Position numbers and translations under genes: made by a program
Source of the DNA: Enterococcus hulanensis
GTDB taxonomy: Bacteria; Bacillota; Bacilli; Lactobacillales; Enterococcaceae
Assembly (NCBI RefSeq): GCF_005405485.1
Contig: NZ_BJED01000011.1
Span: 62,001-126,000 of the forward strand
Direction: 5' to 3'
Length of the DNA: 64,000 bases
Shown: piece by piece, positions 50,560-59,542 of the stretch
Position numbering within the stretch: position 1 is the first letter of the stretch
Layout: each line of letters starts with the position of its first letter
Notes under the pieces: generated by a model
Told to the model about the DNA's origin: nothing
Database searches by the model: none
The model's input: the letters and a program-made list of their open reading frames with translations, nothing else

Positions 50560-51339
50560 TTAATTTTTTGGTACATCCGTTAGTGTCCAGGTTAATTGGG
50601 TTTGGTAGTTCACTGCATCTTTTGGCGTTTCACCGGGAACAGACAGCTTCACGTCTTTTGTTACGTTTACCTTTTGCGTATTGCCCTGCTCATCTTGTTC
50701 TTCTGCTTCCTCCACTGCACCCCAATAGGTTGCCCAAGTTCCTGCACCTGTTCCTGCTTCTGCGGTGACGACTACTTCAGTCTCGCCTGGAACTAATGAG
50801 AGGCTCTCAGCAGCGAGCGGTTTTTGGTCATACAAGATCGTACTTTCAACTGTTGGATTCGCTAAAGTAATTTCTGCACCTTTTAACACATCATTTTCAG
50901 TTGGTGTTACTGCCTTTAGCTGCTCTTCTTGTTCAATGGTCAACGTCCAGCCATGATTGGTTCCGCGGTTATCTGTAATTTGAACATAGTTCGGTGTGTC
51001 TTTTTGTTCCCCTTGATACTTTTGGGCTCTGGCAAAATACACCTGATCCTTGTTTGAAATACGGTTTTTGCCAAAATCAAAGCTTGACGCATAGTCAATC
51101 GACAACGGTCCCTGCGTTCCCGGATCAGGACCATCAGGATTCGTTGGATCAATCGGTTGAACCGGATTTCCTGGTTCTGGATTTTCTGGATCAACTGGAT
51201 CGATAGGGTCTGTACTAGGAATAAATTCTATTACTCCATCTGATTGATAGGCTTTCGCTTCTTCTGCATTTGCTTGGCTAGACAATCCAAAAAGCATCGT
51301 CAACCCGAATACCCCTATACCAAAAAAATGTTTTTTCAT
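50560..51339 (-). CDS. WxL-domain surface protein with Pro/Asp linker (A)
   Basis: A 259-residue secreted protein: signal peptide (1-25), a short region, a DP/NP-rich linker (VDPENPEPGNPVQP), then the WxL domain with HGWTLTIEQ and LTWTLTDVPKN. It is closely related to the next gene upstream in the operon; both likely decorate the wall through the DUF916 partner. Confidence 0.92.
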   Translation of the reverse strand: MKKHFFGIGVFGLTMLFGLSSQANAEEAKAYQSDGVIEFIPSTDPIDPVDPENPEPGNPVQPIDPTNPDGPDPGTQGPLSIDYASSFDFGKNRISNKDQVYFARAQKYQGEQKDTPNYVQITDNRGTNHGWTLTIEQEEQLKAVTPTENDVLKGAEITLANPTVESTILYDQKPLAAESLSLVPGETEVVVTAEAGTGAGTWATYWGAVEEAEEQDEQGNTQKVNVTKDVKLSVPGETPKDAVNYQTQLTWTLTDVPKN

Positions 51340-51359
51340 CCGTCGTTCTCCTTTAGCGT

Positions 51360-52091
51360 TTATTCATTTCCTGGAGTATTTTCTAATGACCAAACTAATT
51401 TTGTTGAATATTGTTGTGCTAGTTTTACTGATTCGCCGGGAACAGAAAGCTGAACAGCATCCGCATTTGTCGCTTCATCAGAGCCAAAACGATAGACCCA
51501 TGTCCCTACGCCCGTTCCTGCTTTGGCATTAACAGCAACGTTATTGCTTTGTCCGGGTGTCAGAATTAATTCATTATTTACCTCAGAGGGCTTGTACTGC
51601 TCATTTACTGCGGAAGCAACTTCCGCTTCGCCAAACTTCAATTGTGCACCGACTAACTCGTCGCCTGCTGCTGTTTTGAATTGCTCAGGTTGTGAAATAC
51701 CTAGTTTCCAACCTTCTAAAGTTCCTCGTCGGTCTGTTACTTGCACATAGGTTGGTTTTTTTGAACCGTCAGACATTTCGTCTGGCGCAGCATAATAGGT
51801 TTTATCTGCTGTAGAAATCTTTTGAGTACCAAATTTAAATTTTGAACCATAGTCAATTGACAATGCCCCGCCAGTACCTGGTCCAGGAGGGTCCGTTGGA
51901 TCAACTGGATTGGTTGGGTCTGGATTTTCCGGGTCAACCGGTGGTGTCACACCTTCATCCCCTGCTTCAAAAGTGATCGTTCCTTCTGTGTTGTATTCTT
52001 TAGGAAATGTTTCTTCCGCTGATGCTTGGCCTGCGCCTAATGTCAGACCTGCCAATAAAGTGGTTGTTATGAGTAGTAGTGTTTTTTTCAT
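51360..52091 (-). CDS. WxL-domain surface protein with Pro/Asp linker (B)
   Basis: A 243-residue secreted protein of the same design as its neighbour: signal peptide (1-25), linker VDPENPDPTNPVDPTDP, WxL domain with EGWKLGISQ and LVWSLENTPGNE. It starts four bases inside the end of the LPxTG gene. The two tandem copies are probably an old duplication. Confidence 0.92.
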   Translation of the reverse strand: MKKTLLLITTTLLAGLTLGAGQASAEETFPKEYNTEGTITFEAGDEGVTPPVDPENPDPTNPVDPTDPPGPGTGGALSIDYGSKFKFGTQKISTADKTYYAAPDEMSDGSKKPTYVQVTDRRGTLEGWKLGISQPEQFKTAAGDELVGAQLKFGEAEVASAVNEQYKPSEVNNELILTPGQSNNVAVNAKAGTGVGTWVYRFGSDEATNADAVQLSVPGESVKLAQQYSTKLVWSLENTPGNE

Positions 52092-52468
52092 AATGATCGT
52101 TCCTCTTTTCTTTTAGTGTTAAAAATGAGATAGATAAGCCCTGTCCAAAAAATCAATCCTGCATAAAAGTAGCTCGAATTAACAGAATCGCCGGTTCTAG
52201 GCAGGATCGCTCGACCTGAAGATGAGTAATTTTTTGTGCCGCTTGTTGGCAGCTCCTTACCACTTGTTGATCGATTCGCTTGTTCAGCATTGTCGCTATT
52301 TCGTTCATTGTCATTGTTTTCTTCGTTCGTCTCGTATTCATAAGTACCATAAAAACTGGTTTGCCCATTTGATTTATAATTTTGTTCCTCAGCAGTTGCC
52401 GGTATTGCCTTTATCCCGAAAGCCAATGTCAAAAATACAATGGACAGTGTCCTCATAAGATATTTCAA
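52088..52468 (-). CDS. Small LPxTG-anchored protein of the third WxL operon
   Basis: A 126-residue precursor: signal peptide, Asn/Glu/Ser-rich stalk, sorting signal LPRTGD, hydrophobic helix and KRKEERS tail. The open frame starts at 52516, but GGAGGG six bases before a TTG at 52468 (LKYLMRTLSIV) marks the likely start. It is first in the operon and overlaps the WxL gene downstream by four bases. Confidence 0.85.
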   Translation of the reverse strand: MKYLMRTLSIVFLTLAFGIKAIPATAEEQNYKSNGQTSFYGTYEYETNEENNDNERNSDNAEQANRSTSGKELPTSGTKNYSSSGRAILPRTGDSVNSSYFYAGLIFWTGLIYLIFNTKRKEERSL

Positions 52469-52819
52469 ACGTTGTCCCTCCTTTATTACCAATAAATTTG
52501 TTGCTGACTTAACCATCAGCAGTAAAAATATCTTTTCTTGAATAGATCATCCCAGCAGTATCCTGGCAAACATGCGTGAAGAGCCGTCGACTGCTCTGCC
52601 GCTGATACAAGAATCCTTCTGCTGCAGCCCAAGATAGCGAGCAAAAAGAATTTTGTATTTTCATTGAAAAACAAATTAGAAACTAATAAAACATTTTACT
52701 AACCGTCTCTCAACTGTTCGCCATGTGTGATATAGTAGCAGTGAAAAGGATTCACTTTCAAATACAATTCATGTACATGTCTAGACATAAAAAGTAAAAA
52801 TAACAGAGGTGTTGGTAAA
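52469..52819. promoter_or_regulatory. Divergent region between third WxL operon and Mga-like gene
   Basis: No gene seen in 351 bases. Overlapping palindromes CATGTACATG (52770-52779) and ATGTCTAGACAT (52777-52788) lie 32-50 bases before the Mga-like start, a likely operator, and GTGAA/TTCAC arms flank 52741-52755. A TATAGT at about 52731 could be a plus-strand -10. Stretches near 52600-52640 are GC-richer and can fold. Confidence 0.5.
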
Positions 52820-54295
52820 ATGATCAAAGCTTCTATCCTACGAAAGTTGAACGTGCTCTTTTATATCATCAGAACAGAAGGGACTTCTTTAACAGAACTT
52901 TCTGAAATTCTCACGATCCCTAAACGAACGGTCAAAGAGGATTTAAAAACAATCAATGAGTTAATGAAAGATGAATTTTCAATGAAAGATTACCTTCTCT
53001 CCAGTCGCCAAGGTGTCATTTCCATCAATCCTGCCTATCAACAAGATGCTGTTAAAACTGCTTACGCGTTAAAACTTTCCTTACTCAAGAGTCAAGTAAT
53101 CTTCAATTATTGCGTCCTTCTGATTACTAAAGTTGTTATTAGTAAAGACGAGCTTTTAGATACTTTGTTTATCTCTGATGCCTACCTAGCCAAATTAACT
53201 ACACAACTGAGAGAATTTCTCTTACCTTACGAGATCGAGATCACGATTGAAAATGACCAGTATTCTTTAACCGGAAATGAAATGGTCGTGCGAATCTTCT
53301 CCTATATTTTCTTGAAGGATAGTTACCAAAACATCGAATGGCCCTTTACAGATATTTCGCAGGAGGATATTCGCAAAGGACTGCCTGAAAAAGTTCTGCG
53401 GCTGTCTCCGACCTTCTCGAATACGAAGCGCAGCTCTCTTTATATCCTGCATCAAGTACTGCGTTCCCGGTATGACCATCAGCGTTATCTAAATTTTGAA
53501 AGCGATCCGACAATCGATAAATTGATCGAACTAATGGTAGAGCATTATGACAGCGCTTATGTTCTCCACACAGGCGGATATGGTGAAATTCCGCAAGAAC
53601 ATTTTCAGCAAGAACTGCTATACTTCAATTTTGTGCGACACTTTTTAGCGTCTGATTCTATCCCTTATCGAACAAAAGTTGAGCTTGGTGAGGTTTTTAG
53701 TAGGACTGATGATAAGTTTTGTCAACTTTCCAATAAAATCTATGAAGCGTTTCTCACGATTTCAAAATTTCCGATCTCTGAAGAAGGAAGCTATTTGTAT
53801 CATTACTATTTAACGATCTTTAATATCATTTACGCCTTGTTTGAAAAACGTTTTGAGTATTTTCTTGATCTTCTTTTACCAAAACCAACGTTTCATTTAG
53901 ATACCAATACCGAATACATCGCCAAAATCCGTCATGTAATGGTAGAAACGATTTCCGATGAATATCAGGCTAATTATCTTAGCAGCCTGCTCTACTCGCT
54001 TTCTACCTCAGAGGATCAAATAAAAATCAGAATCTATTTGCAAATGAACAAAGATTTCACAGCGGTCTATGTCTTAAAAAATCGCTTGCGCGCCCTGTTT
54101 AACTCAGAGAATATCTATATCTCAGATAATTATTCTCTGGCTGACATTGTTGTGACCGATTCTTTAGAAGAAGTCACCGAGGACAACAAATCCATTTTTT
54201 ACTTTGATTCCGTCAACAATGAAGACGCTTGGGAACACCTGCTGATCCTGATCCGCAGAACCTATATAAAAAAAAGATTTACGAAAATCGGCTAA
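52820..54295 (+). CDS. Mga-family transcription regulator
   Basis: A 491-residue regulator with an N-terminal helix-turn-helix at about 20-45 (SLTELSEILTIPKRTVKEDL), a second HTH_Mga-like region, and a long middle and C-terminal part like PRD/EIIB domains of Mga and AtxA-type virulence regulators. The conserved phosphohistidines of sugar PRDs are not evident to me. It is divergent from the third WxL operon and is the natural candidate for its control. Confidence 0.8.
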   Translation: MIKASILRKLNVLFYIIRTEGTSLTELSEILTIPKRTVKEDLKTINELMKDEFSMKDYLLSSRQGVISINPAYQQDAVKTAYALKLSLLKSQVIFNYCVLLITKVVISKDELLDTLFISDAYLAKLTTQLREFLLPYEIEITIENDQYSLTGNEMVVRIFSYIFLKDSYQNIEWPFTDISQEDIRKGLPEKVLRLSPTFSNTKRSSLYILHQVLRSRYDHQRYLNFESDPTIDKLIELMVEHYDSAYVLHTGGYGEIPQEHFQQELLYFNFVRHFLASDSIPYRTKVELGEVFSRTDDKFCQLSNKIYEAFLTISKFPISEEGSYLYHYYLTIFNIIYALFEKRFEYFLDLLLPKPTFHLDTNTEYIAKIRHVMVETISDEYQANYLSSLLYSLSTSEDQIKIRIYLQMNKDFTAVYVLKNRLRALFNSENIYISDNYSLADIVVTDSLEEVTEDNKSIFYFDSVNNEDAWEHLLILIRRTYIKKRFTKIG

Positions 54296-54309
54296 CTATA
54301 TTAAAAAAA

Positions 54310-54348
54310 GGGTTCAAAATCACTTCTGCGATTTTGAACCCTTTTTTT
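54310..54348. terminator. Terminator of the Mga-like gene
   Basis: GGGTTCAAAATC pairs with GATTTTGAACCC with A7 and T7 flanks; works in both directions. Confidence 0.9.
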
Positions 54349-54365
54349 GCGACAACGACAATTAA

Positions 54366-54420
54366 CAAAAAACATCTTGAAGCCAAAAATCAATAAATGA
54401 TTTTTGAACTCAAGATGTTT
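54366..54420 (-). terminator. Terminator of the SipW operon
   Basis: AAACATCTTGA/TCAAGATGTTT with an inner AAAAATCA/TGATTTTT helix; T6 follows on the minus strand. Confidence 0.85.
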
Positions 54421-54449
54421 CCTTTTATAAGCTACTGCGTGTCGCAGGC

Positions 54450-55211
54450 TTACTCCTGCTTATTCAATTCTTTGACCTTTTCCAAGACCTCGCTCGGCCC
54501 TAAATAGGTTACGATGATTTTCCCAGTATAATTCCTTTCGGCTTTGCCTTGATATGGTTGCAAAAGAGTATGCAGTTGAGAATTCGGCGAAATTTTAGTA
54601 ACCATATCTGCATTCAGCTCGACTTTTTCTTCACTCGTTTTTAGTATCGGGGCTGTCTCACCAATTTTTGTGACTGTCGAAGGTTCGCCCAGCTTCACTT
54701 TTTCCAAATCAGACGCGTGCTCGTCTGTATCTTTATCAACGTTATCCGTTTCTTCATTTTGATCCTTAACAGTTCCAGCATCGCCTAACTGAACTTGCAG
54801 TTCAGCAGGATTCTCCAAGTACACTGCCGCATAGCTTGGCATATCCGCTAAATCAGCAACCTCCGTCCCCAACGATTCCCCGCTGTATAACTGGATTGCG
54901 TAGATGCCCTCTTTTTCCAATGGCAGCTCATGCGCTTTCCCATCGTAGTTTGCTTCCAAGATGATCTCAGGTTGAGGTTCGATAGGTTCTTCTACTTCTT
55001 GCTTTTCAGTTTTTGATTCATTCTCAGCTTCTATTTTAACAGTTTCTTTATTTTCAGATTTTTCCTGAACAGATTTGCTTTTGTCACCAAATGCTGCATT
55101 ATCAACTTGAATCACATAGGTACGCTTATCATAGAATTTTGCTAAAGAATAACTAGATACTGTTACCAGTATTAAAATAAACAAGGCTGCAATCACTCTA
55201 TTTCGTTTCAT
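54450..55211 (-). CDS. Membrane-anchored acidic extracellular protein of the SipW operon
   Basis: A 253-residue protein with one N-terminal helix (8-25, LFILILVTVSSYSLAKFY) and an otherwise hydrophilic, Glu- and Lys-rich body. It contains a beta-like region ILEANYDGKAHELPLEKEG and ends in ERNYTGKIIVTYLGPS. I do not recognise a family. As the last gene of the fibre operon it may be an accessory or anchoring part; it could also be a membrane-tethered assembly factor. Confidence 0.65.
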   Translation of the reverse strand: MKRNRVIAALFILILVTVSSYSLAKFYDKRTYVIQVDNAAFGDKSKSVQEKSENKETVKIEAENESKTEKQEVEEPIEPQPEIILEANYDGKAHELPLEKEGIYAIQLYSGESLGTEVADLADMPSYAAVYLENPAELQVQLGDAGTVKDQNEETDNVDKDTDEHASDLEKVKLGEPSTVTKIGETAPILKTSEEKVELNADMVTKISPNSQLHTLLQPYQGKAERNYTGKIIVTYLGPSEVLEKVKELNKQE

Positions 55212-55227
55212 TAGATGTTCACCTTCT

Positions 55228-55821
55228 TTAGTCTATCTGGTTAATAATAGGAACCAGATTGATGTAATTATCTACTTTGCCATCGTATCCATTATGACTC
55301 AATAGGACTGTACATTCATATTCCCGTTCACCATCAAACGGTTCAATATCCAATGAAATCACATCTTTTATTGTCTTAGGATTTGTCCCAATTCCATCTA
55401 CTTCTATTGTCTCAACATGATTTCCTGTTAGTTTTACATTATCAACATTTAAAGGAAAATCTGTCTGTGTAGTGTCTATCCTCATCTTCAAATTCACTGC
55501 TACTTCAGTTTTTAATTTAATTGAAAAGATAACTTGTATCTTCTCATCACTTGTATTAATACCATACTTATTTACATGTCTTGTTGATTCATAATCTACT
55601 AAATTTCCGGTAATACCTGAATTATTGACTTCATTCTCAATACTATAAGAAAACTTCGCGCTCCTAGCACTATCTGATGAGGCATAGATTTCAGAAGTGT
55701 ACTTTGCACTGGTCCAACCAACACTGATACAAGTCAAACAAGCTAGTGAGAAAAGATAGCGATAAATTTTATTGGAATTCTTGAAGCTTAAAAAGAACTC
55801 TTTGATCTTTGACTGTTTCAT
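55228..55821 (-). CDS. SipW-type signal peptide protein, minor fibre subunit candidate
   Basis: A 197-residue secreted protein. The N terminus has a hydrophobic helix at about 22-38 followed by TSAKYTSEIYASSDSARSAKF, the signature of SipW-dependent signal sequences (also seen at 57265). The body is beta-rich. It follows the smaller signal peptidase by 18 bases, so the two are probably enzyme and substrate. Relation to TasA/camelysin proteins rests mainly on the signal type. Confidence 0.78.
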   Translation of the reverse strand: MKQSKIKEFFLSFKNSNKIYRYLFSLACLTCISVGWTSAKYTSEIYASSDSARSAKFSYSIENEVNNSGITGNLVDYESTRHVNKYGINTSDEKIQVIFSIKLKTEVAVNLKMRIDTTQTDFPLNVDNVKLTGNHVETIEVDGIGTNPKTIKDVISLDIEPFDGEREYECTVLLSHNGYDGKVDNYINLVPIINQID

Positions 55822-55839
55822 CGCCGCTTTCCTCCCTTA

Positions 55840-56325
55840 CTATTTTTTCCTTGAATCAAAGTAAAACATGGCTAAAAATAATCCAATTACCAAGAGCATT
55901 CCTAGTGGCGAACCCACGAAGCGAATACCGTATCCTACTAATGGAATCGTCAGAACCACTTTGCCGAAAATTTGCTTTGAAACAATTGGCGGATCTTCCG
56001 TATTATTCGCGTCCCCTTGTGTCACAAACTGATTCTCCGTTTGTTCAACGATCCGGTGGGTCGTTGCTCGGGTATCCCCTTCTTGAATAAAGGTAATCAC
56101 TTGATCCTTTTGATAATGTGCCTGTTTCTGAACGATCACCAGATCGCCCCACGATAGTGCCGGCTCCATACTGCCAGAAGCAATCACCGCATATCCATAA
56201 CCAAAAGCCATAGGAAAACGCTCATGCTTCACATTCCGTTGATACAAACTATAGATGTTAAAGCTCAAAATCAAAACTAAACAGACAATCATCAGATTCT
56301 TTAATATATTCCAAATTACTCGCAT
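55840..56325 (-). CDS. sipW: SipW-type signal peptidase I (second of the operon)
   Basis: A 161-residue membrane peptidase with helices at about 8-28 and 135-156. The catalytic site is of the Ser/His (archaeal/ER) type: Ser52 in ASGSMEP, His90 in TTHRIV and acidic residues in GDANNTED at 104-111. Lys is absent at the usual bacterial position. Such peptidases process TasA-like fibre subunits. It overlaps the preceding gene by ten bases. Confidence 0.9.
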   Translation of the reverse strand: MRVIWNILKNLMIVCLVLILSFNIYSLYQRNVKHERFPMAFGYGYAVIASGSMEPALSWGDLVIVQKQAHYQKDQVITFIQEGDTRATTHRIVEQTENQFVTQGDANNTEDPPIVSKQIFGKVVLTIPLVGYGIRFVGSPLGMLLVIGLFLAMFYFDSRKK

Positions 56326-57140
56326 TTTTCTCTTCCCTTACGAACTCGCCAAACTATGTAGATAAACAGCACAATCAGAATCCCCATCACGATACTGGAT
56401 TTGGCAATAAATTCCCCAGTCTGCGGATATTGACGCCACAGCTTCTGTTTAAAAAAAGCTGCAGAATCTTGTGCCAATGTATTTTGAACCGGCTCTTTCG
56501 CTGCATTATTTTGAGTGTTTCCCTTAATATCGGCCACTTCTTCATCTGTCTCCACTATTACATTCAACGTCAACCGATAAATCAGCGCTTCCTTCAACGC
56601 CCGTTCGCCAAAGCTGGTATCGTTTTTGTCCTTATCCCGTTCAAAAGGCCATTGCCACGTCAAATCAATCGTCTCACTCTGCCCCGCAGCTAATTTCCGT
56701 TTGTAATCTAATGGAAAAGTCGCACTCCACAGACTCCAAGCATTTTCGCTGCCCTTGATCCACGGACCATTAGTGACTCGCAATTTAAAATCTAACGGAA
56801 GCTCCTGCTCATTTTCATCACGACCAGTCACGATATATTCTATCGGCTGCTCGTAATCATTATGGATCGTAAAGGAATAATAGCCGCTGGTACCAGGTGC
56901 AATCAGCTTTTCACCATCAGCTGTCGGACTATCAACCGTTCGCTCAAGAATCGTCGCAAAAATATTGGCGCTAGTCATCTCGCCGGGTCTCCAACGTTCT
57001 CCGTATTGATCTTCTATATAAACATGATCTTCTAATGCCGCTTCAGCAGAACTAGGAAAAAAGGCGAGAATAAATGTGACAACAACTAAAAAGAATAGAA
57101 CTACCCTCTTATGGGGATGGTAAACTCGTTGATCTTTCAT
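56316..57140 (-). CDS. YPQTG-anchored protein related to TasA-like subunits
   Basis: A 274-residue precursor: ordinary signal peptide to AEA at about 34, a beta-rich domain with the motifs IAPGTSG and WQWPFER, then the sorting-like signal YPQTGE, a hydrophobic helix and RKGREK. The two domain motifs also occur in the 57265 protein (IAPGTSG, WEWPFER), so the domains are homologous. It may be the wall anchor of the fibre. GGGAGG before ATG 57140 gives the start; a GTG lies four codons earlier. Confidence 0.8.
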   Translation of the reverse strand: MKDQRVYHPHKRVVLFFLVVVTFILAFFPSSAEAALEDHVYIEDQYGERWRPGEMTSANIFATILERTVDSPTADGEKLIAPGTSGYYSFTIHNDYEQPIEYIVTGRDENEQELPLDFKLRVTNGPWIKGSENAWSLWSATFPLDYKRKLAAGQSETIDLTWQWPFERDKDKNDTSFGERALKEALIYRLTLNVIVETDEEVADIKGNTQNNAAKEPVQNTLAQDSAAFFKQKLWRQYPQTGEFIAKSSIVMGILIVLFIYIVWRVRKGREKCE

Positions 57141-57202
57141 TTTTCCTCCCACATCTTAAATAGAGCCGTAATACTTACAGACACTTTTAAGGCTTTCAAT
57201 CT

Positions 57203-57257
57203 CTCCAAAGGCTGCCTAAAATAGACAGCCTTTGGAGAAGCTGAAAGCCAGCTTCTC
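57203..57257 (-). promoter_or_regulatory. Double hairpin after the TasA-like gene
   Basis: CTCCAAAGGCTG/CAGCCTTTGGAG and GAGAAGCTG/CAGCTTCTC form two stems that overlap at their junction, in the 124-base gap behind the TasA-like gene. There is no T run; it may protect the upstream mRNA end and lower expression of the later genes. Confidence 0.6.
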
Positions 57258-57264
57258 AAAAATA

Positions 57265-58113
57265 TTAGTCGACTTGGACAGCTTTATAGCTCATGCTCAT
57301 ATCAAATCTTGGCATATCCGCATCTAATGTAGCAGGATCAGCAGCACGATTCCCTACAACAGTATCCCAATCATTTACAGCCTCTAAGGAACCAGTTTCT
57401 GGTCGTTCGAAAGGCCACTCCCATTCAATTTTAAATCCTATTGCAGCTAATTTTGCTTTTTTTTCAGCAAGTGATTCGTTAGGATAAATTGTTTCTGTCG
57501 TTCCTCCAGCCTTCAATGTGTCGTTAAGATTTTTCACCTGAACTCCACCATCATCGGGATTTTTCGCCCCTCCATTAGTATCAATTCCGTCATATACTAC
57601 ATCAGTGTAATCATTGTCAGTTGTATCGTAAGCAGAAATTTTGAATCGCAAAGGCCACCAAGGAAATCCACTAACTCCATCTGCATTATTTCTCCAATTA
57701 CCTAAATATTTCCCATAAACCGAGTCACTAGCAAAGTCTCCATAAGCATAATTGACTTTAAATGCAGTTTCTACATTATTTAATTTTGTATCTGAAATTG
57801 TTGGCGCCATAACTACAGAACCACTTGTCCCCGGAGCAATAACCTTATTGCCGTTTTTACTTTCTACTGTATTCGTTGATGTTCCAGCTGCGCCGTCATA
57901 CGCTGTTTTAAACATATCAAAAGTCTGAGCCTCTTCAGTAATTCCCCACTTCGCAACTCTCGCACTATCACTTGCCGTTCCAATCTCACTCGTATACTTC
58001 GCCAAAGTGCCGCCCAATAGACTCATGGTTATCAGCACCGCACCAAATAGTAAAACAGCCGTTTTGACTGATTTATTGTTCTTTCGTTCAATTTTCGTTT
58101 TTTCTTCCATCAT
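57265..58113 (-). CDS. TasA/camelysin-like major subunit candidate with SipW-type signal
   Basis: A 282-residue secreted protein. A hydrophobic helix at about 18-38 leads into LAKYTSEIGTASDSARVAKW, the SipW-type processing region. The mature part has IAPGTSGSVVMAP, an aromatic patch SGFPWWPLRFKI and WEWPFERPETG, as in large TasA-like proteins. Its ATG overlaps the signal-peptidase stop by four bases, and the hairpins after it suggest it is the most abundant product of the operon. Fibre formation is inferred from Bacillus TasA. Confidence 0.8.
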   Translation of the reverse strand: MMEEKTKIERKNNKSVKTAVLLFGAVLITMSLLGGTLAKYTSEIGTASDSARVAKWGITEEAQTFDMFKTAYDGAAGTSTNTVESKNGNKVIAPGTSGSVVMAPTISDTKLNNVETAFKVNYAYGDFASDSVYGKYLGNWRNNADGVSGFPWWPLRFKISAYDTTDNDYTDVVYDGIDTNGGAKNPDDGGVQVKNLNDTLKAGGTTETIYPNESLAEKKAKLAAIGFKIEWEWPFERPETGSLEAVNDWDTVVGNRAADPATLDADMPRFDMSMSYKAVQVD

Positions 58114-58733
58114 TCAATCTCCTTTTTATTTATTTTTTCTTCTTCGCGTCGGGTCAGTCGTTTCGCTACGAAGTCATAGCTTAAAAGCATTAGTATTGGG
58201 AGTCCAATACAGATCAGCATGCCAAGCGGAGTTCTGGAGAATAAAATCAAATCCCCGACCTTTGGTACTCGCAGCATGTATTTGCCAATGATATTTTTCT
58301 TTTGAACTGGATCTATATCTTCAGTATTATTGGCGTCCCCTTTAGTAGTAAAAGTGTTCGTCGCTTCGTTATAACCAACGATCCTATGGATAATCGCGGA
58401 TTGATTGTTTTTAAACATAATAATATCGCCGACTGCCAGCTTGTCGACGTTCGTTTTTTTCGTGACGACCATATCTCCAGCCTTGATCGCATCGGACTTT
58501 CCAGTATTCATGGAATCGGTCACCACTGCCATCGGCGCATACCCCATCACCGTTGGAATCTCTTCTGGATTCAGACTGCCTTTGACGATAATCACAAGAT
58601 TTGCTATCAAAATCGGGATCAGCAATATAGAAACCACAATAGCAATTCCGCTAGTAATCCGTTGAAGCGTTGATTTCTTGCGCTTCGTCTCAGAGTTCAC
58701 TTGATAATCGACCTCTTTAGATTGAATTTCCAA
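58110..58733 (-). CDS. sipW: SipW-type signal peptidase I (first of the operon)
   Basis: A 207-residue signal peptidase with helices at about 28-50 and 163-185. Catalytic Ser74 is in VTDSMNTG, His116 in IIHRIVG and Asp133 in KGDANNTED; the Ser-His type marks SipW. The start is a TTG at 58733 with GAGGTGA seven bases upstream. It is the first gene of the operon and overlaps its presumed substrate gene. Confidence 0.9.
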   Translation of the reverse strand: MEIQSKEVDYQVNSETKRKKSTLQRITSGIAIVVSILLIPILIANLVIIVKGSLNPEEIPTVMGYAPMAVVTDSMNTGKSDAIKAGDMVVTKKTNVDKLAVGDIIMFKNNQSAIIHRIVGYNEATNTFTTKGDANNTEDIDPVQKKNIIGKYMLRVPKVGDLILFSRTPLGMLICIGLPILMLLSYDFVAKRLTRREEEKINKKEIE

Positions 58734-58793
58734 TTAGATATCACCTCATTATTTTCATTTAAAATTTTCTAAAAAAATTCATTTGCAATTAAT

Positions 58794-58822
58794 ATTATAA
58801 TGTATTAATTAAAATTAGACAA
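58794..58822 (-). promoter_or_regulatory. Promoter of the SipW operon
   Basis: TTGTCT, 17 bases, TATAAT on the minus strand, about 60 bases before the TTG start. The rest of the gap to 59070 is AT-rich with no other feature seen. Confidence 0.65.
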
Positions 58823-59071
58823 TCTTTTATTGAACTATTAATTATTTGCATGCCACTAATAACTTCATATTATTAGCTAAAAGTACTTAAAAAATATTTT
58901 ACACCTATTTTATGAGTTTTTAATTTGATTTCGCCGAATATAAGTAAATTTTATCTATCAAATAATCAATTAGATAATCACCTACGAAACTGCTAGTGGC
59001 GGCTTTTCACTAGGGCCATCTTCATTTTCCTATATAAACTATTCTTGAATTTGAATCTTTTAGATAGAAAG

Positions 59072-59113
59072 AAAAAAAGCCAACCTGTTTGCAATTAAAC
59101 AGGTTGGCTCAAT
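59072..59113. terminator. Terminator of the ylbF-like gene
   Basis: AGCCAACCTGTTT pairs with AAACAGGTTGGCT; T7 follows on the minus strand. Confidence 0.9.
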
Positions 59114-59132
59114 TTTATTAGTATAATCTTAA

Positions 59133-59474
59133 TTATCCTTCGTACAATTCACGAATAGGCGTCATGATGATCCGGTTCAAGTCATTGATAATAACGCTGA
59201 AAGCTTGTTCTTTCACCATTAATTCATTGATCAATTCTTCTTGCTGAACCTTTTCGGCTAAAGCTTGTGCTTGTGCAGCATCTTCATCGCTGAAATCTTC
59301 GCCGCGCATTTGTTTTTCTTGCAAGCCTTGTTGGAAAACTTGGAAGTCTTTGAACGCTGCATAAGCAGTTTCATTTTTCTTTAATTCCTCAAAAGCTGCT
59401 TCTAAAGATTTAAATTCTGGTAGTTCGCGGATTTCGCGTTCTAATCCGTTCGCTGAATCGTAAATGTTTGCCAT
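59133..59474 (-). CDS. YlbF/YheA-family protein
   Basis: A 113-residue all-helical protein of the YlbF/YheA/YmcA family (DUF964): [24 protein letters not shown], a middle [13 protein letters not shown] and a C-terminal helix. In Bacillus YlbF and YmcA help RNase Y and affect competence and biofilm; this one resembles the YheA/YmcA-like paralogs, whose role is less clear. It is followed by a terminator and preceded by a penicillin-binding protein gene. Confidence 0.85.
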   Translation of the reverse strand: MANIYDSANGLEREIRELPEFKSLEAAFEELKKNETAYAAFKDFQVFQQGLQEKQMRGEDFSDEDAAQAQALAEKVQQEELINELMVKEQAFSVIINDLNRIIMTPIRELYEG

Positions 59475-59542
59475 TTTTTATTCCCTCATTTTCTATAAAA
59501 GTTACTGTTCTATTGTAACATGAATGGAAACGGGTTCACACC

